A DNA stretch of 64,000 nucleotides from Flagellimonas taeanensis (GCF_003584105.1 NZ_QXFO01000019.1:36185-100184); one strand, 5' to 3'. Positions 26,183 through 37,358 are shown, counted from the first letter of the stretch. Notes: generated from the sequence alone by a model not told the origin. A program made the numbers and translations.

Positions 26183-26647
26183 CTAAAGCGAAATAGAAGT
26201 AAGTCCCAAGGTATTCAAACTGGGAAGATTGCCATCCCATACCACAAATTCCGATTTTGGATAGGGAAAGGGCTTTTGCTTTTTCAGATCCAGTTGGGAA
26301 TAGCGGCCACGCAGTCTTTTTTTGTCGTCCTTTTTGGAAAACAAATCAATGGTGACTCCCACCGTGACACCACCTAGGACCGTTGCGGCAAGATCGTCGT
26401 TGTCCCAACCGTTCTCACGCTGTCCTGCATCGACCGCTTCCTTGGCCAAGCCTATAAGCGTACTTCCGGCCACCGAGCCCACAAAGGTCCAAATCCGGTT
26501 GCCCTCAGAGGCCTGTTTTGCGATTCCTGCTCCGGCCAAACCAAATAGGTTGCCTCCCAAAAAATGGAGTGCTTTGTCCTGCTCCACTTGCCCATGGCAA
26601 TAGGAAGCAAGCACCAAAAAGACTAGTGTGGGGATAAGTGTTCTCAT
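26183..26647 (-). CDS. YfiM/DUF2279-like exported protein
   Basis: 154 residues with a signal peptide (VLASYCHGQ; the Cys could make it a lipoprotein but the lipobox is poor). The mature part has DKALHFLGGNLFGLAGAG and GLAKEAVDAGQRENGWDNDD, the DKxxHF and KExxD...DL pattern of the DUF2279/YfiM group, with two hydrophobic Gly-rich segments. Its biochemical role is unknown. It converges on the DUF58 gene with one base between the stops. Confidence 0.65.
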   Translation of the reverse strand: MRTLIPTLVFLVLASYCHGQVEQDKALHFLGGNLFGLAGAGIAKQASEGNRIWTFVGSVAGSTLIGLAKEAVDAGQRENGWDNDDLAATVLGGVTVGVTIDLFSKKDDKKRLRGRYSQLDLKKQKPFPYPKSEFVVWDGNLPSLNTLGLTSISL

Positions 26648-26698
26648 TGCTCTGGGGTAAATGTATGAAAAAGTGCGGAAAGCTTCTGTCTGAATAGT

Positions 26699-27640
26699 TT
26701 AATAGTCATTGACTTCCAACTTTGCCTTGTGGAACTCGGCCATCAGTTCGGCAACAATTTCGGCGGCGGGCTTCATTGCATGGATCAAACCTGAAACTTG
26801 GCCAATTTCCAATTCCCCCTCTTCCATATCCCCCTCGAACATGCCCCGCTTTGCCCTGGCCCTTCCCAATAGAGTTTTCAGGTCCTCGACAGATGCGCCC
26901 TTGGCGTAGGCCTCCTGCACATCTTGGTAGAACTTGTTCTTGAGTAGACGTACGGGAGCGAGCTCTTTCAAGGTCAGTTGGGTATCCCCTTCCTGTGCCT
27001 CCACCACTCTTTTTTTGAAGGACTCGTGCGAAGAGGCCTCGGGAGTGGCCACAAACCGGCTGCCCACCTGCACTCCATCCGCTCCAAGAACCATAGCGGC
27101 CAGTATAGCCCTTCCTGTTGCGATGCCTCCAGCGGCAATCAAGGGAATGCTTATTTTTTCTTTCACAGAAGGAATCAGTACCATCGTGGTGGTCTCATCC
27201 CTTCCGTTATGTCCACCCGCTTCAAAACCTTCGGCCACAATGGCGTCCACCCCTGCCTCTTGGGCTTTCAGGGCAAACTTGACACTGCTCACCACATGCA
27301 CCACGGTGATCCCCTTCTCTTTGAGAAAACCCGTCCAGGTCTTGGGGTTTCCTGCGGAAGTGAACACGATTTTCACTCCCTGGGAGACAATGATTTCCAT
27401 CAACTTTTCAATATCGGGGTACAGCATGGGAACGTTCACGCCAAAAGGTTTGTCGGTCGCTTTTTTGCACTTGATGATATGTTCCTCCAATACTTCCGGG
27501 TACATACTTCCCGCGCCCAACAGCCCCAATCCGCCTGCATTGGAGACCGCCGAGGCCAATCGCCATCCGCTGGCCCAGACCATACCGGCTTGTATGATAG
27601 GATATTGTATTCCGAAAAGCTGGGTGATTTTGTTTTGCAT
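26699..27640 (-). CDS. nitronate monooxygenase family flavoprotein
   Basis: 313 residues of the NPD/NMO TIM-barrel family (FMN enzyme that oxidises nitronates; also related to FabK-type enoyl reductases). FMN-phosphate-binding stretches are IAAGGIATGRAILAAMVLGA and GVQVGSRFVAT, and AEGFEAGGHNGR holds the conserved catalytic-region His. It has the length of the short class. No fatty-acid genes lie beside it, so nitronate or quinone oxidoreduction is more likely, but the exact substrate is uncertain. Upstream lies a twin-palindrome element, then mnmA on the same strand. Confidence 0.88.
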   Translation of the reverse strand: MQNKITQLFGIQYPIIQAGMVWASGWRLASAVSNAGGLGLLGAGSMYPEVLEEHIIKCKKATDKPFGVNVPMLYPDIEKLMEIIVSQGVKIVFTSAGNPKTWTGFLKEKGITVVHVVSSVKFALKAQEAGVDAIVAEGFEAGGHNGRDETTTMVLIPSVKEKISIPLIAAGGIATGRAILAAMVLGADGVQVGSRFVATPEASSHESFKKRVVEAQEGDTQLTLKELAPVRLLKNKFYQDVQEAYAKGASVEDLKTLLGRARAKRGMFEGDMEEGELEIGQVSGLIHAMKPAAEIVAELMAEFHKAKLEVNDY

Positions 27641-27656
27641 GTACTATTGAATAATT

Positions 27657-27734
27657 GTCAAACTGAACTTGTTTCAGTTTCCCATCAAAATAAAAATAAT
27701 ATTGCAAAGGATTCTGAAATAAATTCAGAATGAC
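27657..27734. repeat. 78-bp twin-palindrome (REP-like) element
   Basis: The element begins with GTCA and ends with TGAC. Inside are two 8-bp stems, AAACTGAA/TTCAGTTT (27660-27680) and ATTCTGAA/TTCAGAAT (27711-27731), which share the core CTGAA-N5-TTCAG and are separated by 30 A/T-rich bases. It lies between mnmA and the NMO-like gene, outside coding sequence. Similar GTCATTCTGA...TCAGAATC motifs are dispersed in many Bacteroidota genomes (from memory). Confidence 0.6.
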
Positions 27735-27756
27735 GAAATGCCATTTTTTTGAAGGG

Positions 27757-28947
27757 TTACGAAATCACTCCAGACCCTACCAACTCATCGTCCACGTACC
27801 AAGCCACAAACTGTCCTTCGGTGATGGCCGATTGCTTTTCTTGGAAATCCACATACAGTCCATTCCCTACTTTGTAGAGGGTGGCTTTTTGCAATGGCTG
27901 ACGGTAACGGATGCGTGCCATCACCTCCATGGTTTCGTCTTCTTTTAAGGCCAAATCGGGACGTACCCAGTGGAGCTCGTCCTCTTTCACAAAAAGCGTA
28001 TTCCGGAAAAGACCTGGGTGGAACTTGCCCTGCCCGGTATAGATGATGTTCTTGTCCACATCGGTTTCAATGACAAATAAGGGTTCCTTGGTGCCCCCAA
28101 CGTTCAGCCCCTTGCGTTGCCCAATGGTAAAATAATGGGCGCCTTGGTGTTCCCCCACCACTTTGCCATCTTCCATGGAAAAAATGGGCTTTTCCGCTTG
28201 GAAGGCCAATTTCTCCCTTTCATTGTGAAATTCGGGAACAGCCACCGCAAATTGGGAAGCAGTACTGGGCACTTCCACAATGATTCCTTTTTTGGGCTTT
28301 AATTTTTGCTGTAAAAAGTCGGGAAGGTGCACCTTTCCTACAAAACAGAGTCCTTGGGAATCCTTTTTATCAGCAGTGATGAGATTATTCTCGGCGGCAA
28401 TCTTTCGAACCTCAGGTTTTAGCAATTCCCCAATCGGGAACAACGTCTTGGACAGTTGCTCCTGGGACAATTGGCACAAAAAATAGGATTGGTCCTTATT
28501 AGGGTCCTTTCCCGCCAACAATTGATAGGTTTCGGTACCATCTTCATTCTGGATGGTTCCTTTTCTACAATAATGACCTGTGGCCACATAGTCGGCACCC
28601 AATTGCAGGGCAATCTTTAAAAAGACATCAAACTTGATCTCGCGGTTGCAGAGCACATCTGGGTTTGGCGTACGCCCCCTTTCATATTCGTTGAACATAT
28701 AGTCCACGATACGCTCCTTGTATTCCGCGCTCAAATCAACGGTCTGGAACGGGATACCCAATTTTTCGGCCACAATGAGGGCATCATTGCTGTCCTCCAG
28801 CCATGGACATTCCTCTGAAATGGTCACGGAATCATCGTGCCAATTCTTCATGAAAAGGCCGATTACCTCATACCCCTGCTCTTTTAGGAGATATGCCGCA
28901 ACGCTGGAATCCACTCCTCCCGAAAGTCCTACAACAACCTTTTTCAT
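27757..28947 (-). CDS. mnmA: tRNA-specific 2-thiouridylase MnmA
   Basis: 396 residues. MnmA activates U34 of tRNA-Lys/Glu/Gln with ATP and inserts sulfur. The PP-loop is [10 protein letters not shown] (7-16), the catalytic Cys pair is Cys100 ([11 protein letters not shown]) and Cys201 (GLCFVGK), and TGHY is present. The length exceeds that of E. coli MnmA by about 30 residues, mostly in the C-terminal half, as is usual in Bacteroidota. It is monocistronic in appearance, transcribed away from the fasciclin gene. Confidence 0.97.
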   Translation of the reverse strand: MKKVVVGLSGGVDSSVAAYLLKEQGYEVIGLFMKNWHDDSVTISEECPWLEDSNDALIVAEKLGIPFQTVDLSAEYKERIVDYMFNEYERGRTPNPDVLCNREIKFDVFLKIALQLGADYVATGHYCRKGTIQNEDGTETYQLLAGKDPNKDQSYFLCQLSQEQLSKTLFPIGELLKPEVRKIAAENNLITADKKDSQGLCFVGKVHLPDFLQQKLKPKKGIIVEVPSTASQFAVAVPEFHNEREKLAFQAEKPIFSMEDGKVVGEHQGAHYFTIGQRKGLNVGGTKEPLFVIETDVDKNIIYTGQGKFHPGLFRNTLFVKEDELHWVRPDLALKEDETMEVMARIRYRQPLQKATLYKVGNGLYVDFQEKQSAITEGQFVAWYVDDELVGSGVIS

Positions 28948-28965
28948 TTCACTTAATTAAGACTA

Positions 28966-28973
28966 CAAAAATA
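28966..28973 (-). promoter_or_regulatory. -7 box before mnmA
   Basis: A perfect TATTTTTG on the minus strand ends 18 bases before the mnmA ATG. A convincing TTTG at the expected distance is not visible in the A/T-rich sequence upstream. Confidence 0.4.
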
Positions 28974-29077
28974 AAAAATAACAATCATTAATATGACATG
29001 TGACCTAAGTCGTATAGCACGACCAAACATATCAAAATGGATAATTTTAAAAAATGTTAAACTTTTTACAATTTTTC

Positions 29078-29106
29078 TTAAACAAAATGAATATTATTTT
29101 GTTTAA
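29078..29106. other. A/T-rich perfect inverted repeat before fasciclin gene
   Basis: TTAAACAAAAT and ATTTTGTTTAA are perfect 11-base arms around a 7-base centre, 45 bases before the fasciclin ATG. There is no T tract suited to termination on the plus strand, so an operator or a message hairpin is more likely. Confidence 0.45.
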
Positions 29107-29151
29107 CTATATCTTTAAAATATTAAACACTTATACAACAACAATAAGATT

Positions 29152-31023
29152 ATGAAAACATTAGACAAACTATCCCGTTTTACATTACTATCATTGTTCT
29201 TGATTTTCACATCCTGTTCGGACGATGACAACGGACCAACCGATCCACCGGAAACCGATGTGACCATTGTGGCGGCCGCCCAAGCGACCCCACAACTGAG
29301 CAGTTTGGTCAGTGCACTTCAAAAGGCCGATGAAAGTTCCAACAACGACCTTGTGACCGCATTGAGCGGAGAAGGCCCCTTCACTGTTTTTGCCCCTACC
29401 AATGATGCCTTTGCAGATCTCTTAGCACAATTGGACGGTTTTGATTCGCTCGACGACTTCAACACGCAACAATTACAAGATCTGCTCGCCGTTGTCCTAA
29501 CTTATCACGTTGTTGCGGATGCAGCTGTGATGTCTTCCGATTTGAGCGATGGACAGACCATCACCACTTTGCAAGGTTCAACCTTGGAGGTTTCCACACA
29601 AGGTGGTGTATTCATCAGCGATGCCACTGCCGAGGCTGCACAAGTGACTACCGCCGATATCGTGGCTTCCAACGGTGTTGTGCACATCATTGACAAAGTA
29701 TTGCTTCCTCAGGCTGCCCTCGACGCATTGGCCGATGTACTATTGGTTCCCATTACCGACCTTGCTCTGGGCAATGAAAATCTTGAAAATCTCGTAGCGG
29801 CCCTTGTTGCTGCCAATGGAGACCTCCCCACTGTATTGAGGGGAGAAGGACCGTTCACCGTTTTGGCCCCTACCGATGAGGCTTTTGAAACATTCTTGGA
29901 TGGTGCCCAACTAGGGGACATTCCAGTTGATGTGTTGACCAATGTATTGCTCAACCATGTGATCAGTGGTGAAGTGACATCTGATGACCTAACTGGATTG
30001 GGTTCAGGTTATACGAGTACACTGGCTGTTGGTGCAGGCGACCAAAACATAAGCCTTTTCTTCGATACTTCGGGTGACGTTACCTTTAATGGGGTGTCCA
30101 CCGTAGTGATGGCCGACGTTAAAGCGCTGAATGGTGTTGTACATGTGGTGGATGCCGTGATAGACCTGCCCAATATTGTGGACCATGCCGTGGCCAATCC
30201 AAATTTGACCTCCTTGGTAGCTGCCTTGACCAATGGCGGAAACACTACGTTCACCAATCTGCTTTCCGATGAAACAGAGGATTTCACCGTGTTCGCGCCA
30301 CTGAATGATGCCTTTGATGCATTCACCAATCCAAATTCAAATGATTTGAATGCCATACTGTTCAACCATGTGGTGGTCGGTGCAGCTGCATTCTCTTCAG
30401 GATTGACCAATTCGTATGTAAACACTGCGGCTGAGTTCGATACGGATGAAAACCTGAGCCTATACATCAATACGGATGATGGGGTGACCTTGAATGGTAC
30501 GAGCAACGTGGTCTTGGCCGATATTGTTGCCACCAATGGTGTCATCCATGCAGTAGATGCCGTCATAGATTTGCCCACCGTGGTCACCTTTGCCGTTGCC
30601 GACCCTAATTTCTCCACCTTGGTGCAAGCATTGACCGAATTGACCCCAAGTGTGGACTTTGTGAGCGTGCTTTCTGCCCAGGGCGGAGCAGGTAGCGATC
30701 CCTTTACGGTATTTGCCCCGACCAATGCAGCATTTGAAGCCTTGGCTGCCATACCTGCCGAAGCCGATTTGATTCCCATTTTGCAACATCATGTGGTTGC
30801 AGGGGCCAATGTGAGGTCTGGAGATCTTTCCGACGGTATTATGGCCACTACCTTGGAAGGAGATGCCATTACCATCAACCTACCCGGAACCGGTGACAAC
30901 ATTGCCGATGTGACCGATGGAGCTGGGAACACAGGAATAGGTATCGATGCAGTTGACGTGCAGGCCATCAATGGGGTGATCCACGTTCTGGACATTGTAT
31001 TGATCCCAGATACGACAAATTAA
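29152..31023 (+). CDS. four-domain fasciclin (FAS1) lipoprotein
   Basis: 623 residues: lipoprotein signal with lipidated Cys22 (IFTSC), then SDDDN, which fits the Bacteroidota surface-export signal, then four FAS1 domains at about 38-187, 201-340, 341-474 and 475-620. Each shows the FAS1 hallmarks: FTVFAPTN.AF (or FTVLAPT, FTVFAPL), a central NHV/YHV/HHV and a closing NGV(V/I)H..D..(L/I).P. FAS1 modules mediate adhesion and carbohydrate or protein contacts. The product is probably displayed on the cell surface. It has its own terminator; not part of an operon. Confidence 0.93.
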   Translation: MKTLDKLSRFTLLSLFLIFTSCSDDDNGPTDPPETDVTIVAAAQATPQLSSLVSALQKADESSNNDLVTALSGEGPFTVFAPTNDAFADLLAQLDGFDSLDDFNTQQLQDLLAVVLTYHVVADAAVMSSDLSDGQTITTLQGSTLEVSTQGGVFISDATAEAAQVTTADIVASNGVVHIIDKVLLPQAALDALADVLLVPITDLALGNENLENLVAALVAANGDLPTVLRGEGPFTVLAPTDEAFETFLDGAQLGDIPVDVLTNVLLNHVISGEVTSDDLTGLGSGYTSTLAVGAGDQNISLFFDTSGDVTFNGVSTVVMADVKALNGVVHVVDAVIDLPNIVDHAVANPNLTSLVAALTNGGNTTFTNLLSDETEDFTVFAPLNDAFDAFTNPNSNDLNAILFNHVVVGAAAFSSGLTNSYVNTAAEFDTDENLSLYINTDDGVTLNGTSNVVLADIVATNGVIHAVDAVIDLPTVVTFAVADPNFSTLVQALTELTPSVDFVSVLSAQGGAGSDPFTVFAPTNAAFEALAAIPAEADLIPILQHHVVAGANVRSGDLSDGIMATTLEGDAITINLPGTGDNIADVTDGAGNTGIGIDAVDVQAINGVIHVLDIVLIPDTTN

Positions 31024-31048
31024 GATTTTAGCCGTTTCTATATCACTG

Positions 31049-31085
31049 CAAAGGCCTTTTGGAAATCATTTTCAAGGGGCCTTTG
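31049..31085 (+). terminator. terminator of the fasciclin gene
   Basis: A 17-pair stem including four G-U pairs (arms from CAAAGGCC and to GGCCTTTG) closes around a 3-base loop, 25 bases after the stop codon. Only a short T/C tract follows. Confidence 0.75.
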
Positions 31086-31233
31086 TCCTTAAAAATTGCC
31101 GTTCATCGATGACACATCAAAAGGGGAGAATTTAACTACAAAAACCAATGGTTTGACAACTATTAATTTTTTTCCGCTTGATTATGGCGCATCTTTGAAG
31201 TCCCAAATCTTTCCAAACTAAACCGAAATATGG
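31086..31233. other. intergenic stretch, possible small transcript
   Basis: The gap between the fasciclin and yidC genes (31024-31335) is the longest gene-free stretch in the window. It holds two terminators and, between them, 150 A/T-rich bases without a usable reading frame. A CATCTTTG at 31190-31197 is one base off a -7 box. A short RNA ending at the second terminator is possible but unproven. Confidence 0.3.
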
Positions 31234-31268
31234 AAAACTCCCCCAAGCATTTTTGAGGGAGTTTTTTT
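31234..31268 (+). terminator. second, canonical terminator in fasciclin-yidC gap
   Basis: AAAACTCCC and GGGAGTTTT form a 9-bp stem with a 14-base loop and seven T on the plus strand; on the minus strand only four T follow. It is 66 bases before the yidC end and 211 bases after the fasciclin stop, so on the plus strand it has no obvious gene of its own. Confidence 0.75.
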
Positions 31269-31335
31269 GTTTTGTACGGAAAGCTATCCTTTGGATAGGC
31301 AGCCTAGAAAATTAGCAACTGCCTTTTAAAAAGTC

Positions 31336-33207
31336 TTATCTCTTGCCTGTTTTTTTCTGCTCTTCGGCCTGTTCCATCATCTCTCGCATCTTGCGCTGGA
31401 ACCTATTCTCCTTTTTGGGCTTCTTCTTGTTCTCTTGGATCTGCGCATGGATCTTGTCCTCGTCCAAGATGTAGTTCTTAATCGCCAACATGATGAAAAT
31501 AGTGATCAAGTTGGAAATAAAGTAATAGAGACTCAACCCACTGGCGTAGTTGTTGAAGAAGAACAACATCATTATGGGCGATAGGTACATGATGAACTTC
31601 ATATTGGGCATACCGGGCTGTTGCTGCATCTGCATGCTCTGCCCTGTGGTCATCATCATATAGAAGAAAATGGCAATCGAGGCCAATATAGGGAACAGGC
31701 TCACGTGGTCCCCATAAAATGGGACGGTGAACGGCAAATTGAATATGACGTCATAAGATGACAGGTCTTCTGCCCACAAAAAGGATTTCTGTCGCAAAGC
31801 GAAAGAGGTGGGGAAAAACATAAAGAGCGCATAGAAAATGGGCAACTGCAGCAATGCCGGCACACAACCGCTCATGGGGCTCACCCCTGCCTTGTTGTAG
31901 AGCTTCATGGTCTCCTGCTGCTTTTTCATCGCATTGTCCTTGTACTTCTCGTTGATTTCGGTGATCTCAGGCTTCAAGACCTTCATCTTGGCCTGTGAGA
32001 GATAGGATTTATAGGTAACGGGCGACAGTACCAACCGCACGATGATGGTCATTACAATAATGGCGATCCCAAAAGGAAGGAAAGAGCTCAGGAACCCATA
32101 GAAAGGAGTGAACACATATCTATTGATCCATCCAAAAATTCCCCAACCGAAGGGAATGGAATCCGCAAGGCCCAATTCCTTATAATCGTCCAATACTTTT
32201 ACATCGGTGGGTCCGTAGTACCAGTGCATGTTCTGTGACAATTCCCCTCCTTGCAATTGCAATGGGGCCCTAGTGCTGTATTCCTTGGTGAAGCGTATGT
32301 CCTTGCTCTCGTCCTCGACCAAGTTTTTGGAACTCAGTTGTGCCGTTTCAAAATGGTTGTCCGACGCCAAAATGGAACTGAAAAAGTGCTGTCGGTACGA
32401 AAGCCATTTCACATCCTCTTCTGCTTCTTCATCCAGATCACTGCTCTCCGACAATTTACTGATGTTGCCATCATCATGGTTGTAGGTCAATCGGGTATAG
32501 CGGTTTTCATATTGGACACTCTTGTTGTGACGGATGCCCTTCATGTCCCATTCGAGGGTAATCGGTTTGCCACTGTTGATGACCCCGTTCAGGCCTTGGG
32601 ATCGTACCGTAAAACCCAAAAGGTATTCATCAGGTTTCATTTCGTAGCGATACTCCAAAAATTGGTTGTCTGCCACTTTGGCCTTCATGGAAAGCACCTG
32701 ATTGTCCCCATTTTTTGAAAGTGTAGGTTCAAAGAACAGGTCTGCGGTATTGAGCACCCTGTTGTCCGATGTGGAGAAGTTCAGGGCAAAATTGGCGTTG
32801 CCTTCCTTTATCAAATACACTGGAACAGAATCAAAGGTGACAAAATCCTTCATTCTGGCCTCCACAATCTGCCCTCCCTTATTGGAAACTTCCAGATAGA
32901 GTACCTCATTCTCCAACTTGGTGGTCCCTTCGGATGCCTGGGTAAAGCCAAATGCCCCTACCGCACTTTTATAGTTGGCCACGGCAGTGGAATCGGCAAA
33001 GTCAATGGCCTGTGCCTGTTTGATGGGGGCCGGATCATTTTTCGCTTCCTCTGCCTGTTTGGCAGCAGCCTCCACACGTGCTTGCTCTGCTTTTTGGGCC
33101 TCCAACTCTTCTGGGGTGGGCTGATTTTGGTAAAACATAAAAACGAGTATCCCAAAAATCAGTACAAATCCAATAATGGACTTGACATCCAGCTTCTTTT
33201 CTTCCAT
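31336..33207 (-). CDS. yidC: membrane protein insertase YidC
   Basis: 623 residues. The N-terminal membrane anchor (about 13-25) precedes a long periplasmic beta-sandwich domain (to about 340), then the conserved five-helix insertase core (about 370-590) with the typical MKVLKPEITEINEKYKDNAM and the loop GVSPMSGCVPALLQLPIFYA. The C-terminus is strongly basic (KKPKKENRFQRKMR), as expected for ribosome contact. It inserts proteins into the inner membrane alone or with Sec. Its promoter reaches into the end of pyrG. Confidence 0.97.
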   Translation of the reverse strand: MEEKKLDVKSIIGFVLIFGILVFMFYQNQPTPEELEAQKAEQARVEAAAKQAEEAKNDPAPIKQAQAIDFADSTAVANYKSAVGAFGFTQASEGTTKLENEVLYLEVSNKGGQIVEARMKDFVTFDSVPVYLIKEGNANFALNFSTSDNRVLNTADLFFEPTLSKNGDNQVLSMKAKVADNQFLEYRYEMKPDEYLLGFTVRSQGLNGVINSGKPITLEWDMKGIRHNKSVQYENRYTRLTYNHDDGNISKLSESSDLDEEAEEDVKWLSYRQHFFSSILASDNHFETAQLSSKNLVEDESKDIRFTKEYSTRAPLQLQGGELSQNMHWYYGPTDVKVLDDYKELGLADSIPFGWGIFGWINRYVFTPFYGFLSSFLPFGIAIIVMTIIVRLVLSPVTYKSYLSQAKMKVLKPEITEINEKYKDNAMKKQQETMKLYNKAGVSPMSGCVPALLQLPIFYALFMFFPTSFALRQKSFLWAEDLSSYDVIFNLPFTVPFYGDHVSLFPILASIAIFFYMMMTTGQSMQMQQQPGMPNMKFIMYLSPIMMLFFFNNYASGLSLYYFISNLITIFIMLAIKNYILDEDKIHAQIQENKKKPKKENRFQRKMREMMEQAEEQKKTGKR

Positions 33208-33248
33208 GAAATTTATTTAGTAGAACTCAATTATCGATATTCAGGGGG

Positions 33249-35199
<1,951 letters not shown>

Positions 35200-35245
35200 T
35201 TGTAGGGCTAATGTACTATCTTTCGCTGAACAATCATTACCAATA

Positions 35246-36109
35246 ATGAAACGTAGAAATTTTATAACCACAGCCGCTGTGGGTTCCGCAGGTTTGGCAT
35301 CCGTGTCCGGCTATTCACAGGATAAAGGGGCCCAGAAGGAGTTTAAGCTGAAGCACAACATCAACCACAGCGTATGCGAGTGGTGTTTTAATGATATTCC
35401 CTTTGAAGAGTTTTTACAGACGCTGAACGAACTGGGTGTAAAGGCCATTGATTTGATAGGTCCAGATAGATGGCATATCTTGAAGAAATATGACATCCAT
35501 TGCTCCATGTGCAATGGCGCGGAAATCAGCCTTACCGAAGGTTGGAACAACCCCAAGTACCACGAGCAACTCATCAAAAATTATACGGAAATGATCCCGA
35601 AGGTTGCTGAAGCGGGCTACACCAACCTCATCTGTTTTAGCGGCAACCGCAACGGCATGAACGATTATGTTGGTCTTCAAAATTGTGTGGACGGACTTTC
35701 GCAGATCATGCCCTTGGCCGAAAAACATGGTGTGGTCATCCAAATGGAGCTTTTCAACCAAGTGAACCACCCCGACTATATGTGCGATAGCAGCCTATGG
35801 GGCGTGGAACTTTGCAAACATTTGGGCAGCGACAACTTTAAATTGTTGTTCGACATTTACCACATGCAGATCCAGGAGGGCGACATCATCCGTAGCATAC
35901 GGAACTACCACCCCTATTTTGGGCACTACCACACCGCTGGGGTCCCTGGCCGTAATGAAATCGATGAAACCCAGGAACTGTACTACCCTGCCATCATCAG
36001 GGCCATCCACGAAACCGGGTTTACGGGTTATGTGGCCCAAGAATTCATTGCCACTTGGGACGACAAAATCGATGCGCTAAAGGATGCTTTTTTGAGGTGT
36101 GATGTTTAG
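35246..36109 (+). CDS. hydroxypyruvate isomerase-like TIM-barrel protein, Tat-exported
   Basis: 287 residues. The N-terminus MKRRNFITTAAVGSAGLAS is a twin-arginine signal, so the folded enzyme is exported. The rest is an AP-endonuclease-2-like TIM barrel of the hydroxypyruvate isomerase type: metal/acid residues in IQMELFNQVNHPDY, LLFDIYHMQIQEGD, HYHTAGVPGRNEID and AQEFIATW. Classical Hyi converts hydroxypyruvate to tartronate semialdehyde in the cytoplasm; an exported version may act on sugars instead. It faces a GH20 gene convergently. Confidence 0.85.
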   Translation: MKRRNFITTAAVGSAGLASVSGYSQDKGAQKEFKLKHNINHSVCEWCFNDIPFEEFLQTLNELGVKAIDLIGPDRWHILKKYDIHCSMCNGAEISLTEGWNNPKYHEQLIKNYTEMIPKVAEAGYTNLICFSGNRNGMNDYVGLQNCVDGLSQIMPLAEKHGVVIQMELFNQVNHPDYMCDSSLWGVELCKHLGSDNFKLLFDIYHMQIQEGDIIRSIRNYHPYFGHYHTAGVPGRNEIDETQELYYPAIIRAIHETGFTGYVAQEFIATWDDKIDALKDAFLRCDV

Positions 36110-36154
36110 GCTAAATGAAACAAGTCTATAGAAATTGCTTGATACAACAAGCCA

Positions 36155-37216
36155 CTACTTGCCAAACAATGCTTTAAACGTAGTTGCATCGTTTTCCTCT
36201 TCGGGGTTTTCCTCTTGGAACATTTTCAAAAAATTGGAAAAACTGGTCCATGAGGTGTGCAGCATGCCCCTGTAGCGGGGTTTCATGTCGGCGGTGGCGT
36301 TCTTTCGGAGCGTTTTGAGCATCTGTTGCTGTTCCAGGGCCACTTCGGGCTTTCGCCAAGAGCAGGTGGCCACATCAAATCCGTTCATGGCAAAATAGAT
36401 GGCCGTGGGGTCGGGCCGCTCATAGTGCCAATCGCAGATCATCACATCCTTGGGGATAAGGTTTATGGCACGGTGGGTATTGTTCATGCTCGCCTCCCAC
36501 ATGCCCAGTCCGGTGGTCTTGCCATCGATCAAACGGTCGCCCCAGATCCAGAGGCGTTTATTGGTCTTGGCCAGATGGTTCCTGATCTTGGTGACCTCCC
36601 CCGCAAAGAGTTCCGCCTTGTCCCTTCCATTGCATCTGGGGCAATTGGGCATCCCTATGTAGAACACCTCATCCATTCCCGCATGGAAAGCATCGGCCTT
36701 AAAGGCGGTGGTGATCTCATCCACAAGGTCAAAGACCACGTTGTGCACCTCGGGATGCAGCGGACAATAACTTTTGCAGTATAGCCCGTCTGTATTTGGC
36801 CATTTGTATTCCTCAGGAATCTTCACCTCGGGGGTCTCATCAAATTCGGGATAGACCTCCAACAATTTCCCAATCTTATCGGCCCAAGATTGGTGCCCCA
36901 ACAAATTGATCTGGGGGATCACTTGAATATTGTTGTCCTGACAAGCGGCTACAATGGCATCCACATCTGTTTGCGAAAGAGGGTTTCCCGCAACCAGTTC
37001 TGGATGAGAGGTGTATTGAAAATTGAAATCGACCCGCAGCACCAAGGTGTTCACTTTTCTGGGGGCCAGTTCCTCGTTAATGAATTTCACGAAAAGGGCC
37101 ACATTTTCCTTGTCAGGAGCAGCGATGGCCAACCCTCGCAAAGGCAACTGTTCGTCCTGCGATCGGAGTGAAAGTACTGTGAAAAATAGGACAAAGTACA
37201 ATACGTGTTTCTTCAT
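36155..37216 (-). CDS. GH20 beta-N-acetylhexosaminidase-like protein
   Basis: 353 residues with a signal peptide (to about 19) and a single GH20 catalytic barrel. The catalytic pair is Asp182-Glu183 in FHAGMDEVFY. It lacks the N-terminal Hex_b domain that many GH20 enzymes carry, so it belongs to a short subgroup. Substrate-assisted hydrolysis of terminal GlcNAc or GalNAc is the expected reaction. It is divergent from a sulfatase, with 193 bases holding both promoters, which suggests joint use on sulfated amino-sugar glycans. Confidence 0.85.
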   Translation of the reverse strand: MKKHVLYFVLFFTVLSLRSQDEQLPLRGLAIAAPDKENVALFVKFINEELAPRKVNTLVLRVDFNFQYTSHPELVAGNPLSQTDVDAIVAACQDNNIQVIPQINLLGHQSWADKIGKLLEVYPEFDETPEVKIPEEYKWPNTDGLYCKSYCPLHPEVHNVVFDLVDEITTAFKADAFHAGMDEVFYIGMPNCPRCNGRDKAELFAGEVTKIRNHLAKTNKRLWIWGDRLIDGKTTGLGMWEASMNNTHRAINLIPKDVMICDWHYERPDPTAIYFAMNGFDVATCSWRKPEVALEQQQMLKTLRKNATADMKPRYRGMLHTSWTSFSNFLKMFQEENPEEENDATTFKALFGK

Positions 37217-37257
37217 GGGAATTTGTTTTATATGCTTTCCGAACCTTTAAGCTTACA

Positions 37258-37265
37258 CAAACATA
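37258..37265 (-). promoter_or_regulatory. -7 box before GH20 gene
   Basis: A perfect TATGTTTG on the minus strand lies 41 bases before the GH20 ATG. The nearest TTTG is 25 bases further upstream, slightly too far. Confidence 0.45.
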
Positions 37266-37324
37266 TCGATTTTGTTTTGCTTGGGGTGGACAAACAGTTG
37301 TATTTGATGACTTTATCACATCCC

Positions 37325-37358
37325 TTGATGAATATTCCATCATTCCATCGTAGTTTTG
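37325..37358 (+). promoter_or_regulatory. promoter of sulfatase gene
   Basis: TTG at 37325-37327 and a perfect TAGTTTTG at 37351-37358 are separated by 23 bases. The implied leader is about 45 bases long. Confidence 0.5.

Noticed and set aside
26934..27733. Long plus-strand frames opposite the nitronate monooxygenase-like gene
   Set aside because: Both are complements of a well-supported flavoprotein gene and lack any recognisable domain.
30009..30779. 256-codon minus-strand frame inside the fasciclin gene
   Set aside because: It is the antisense shadow of the repeated Ala/Val/Thr-rich FAS1 coding sequence, which keeps the opposite frame open.
29270..31020. Recurrent short similarities in the fasciclin gene, considered as a CRISPR or tandem repeat
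   Set aside because: The repeats are about 400-450 bp apart, imperfect and in frame; they are four FAS1 domains.
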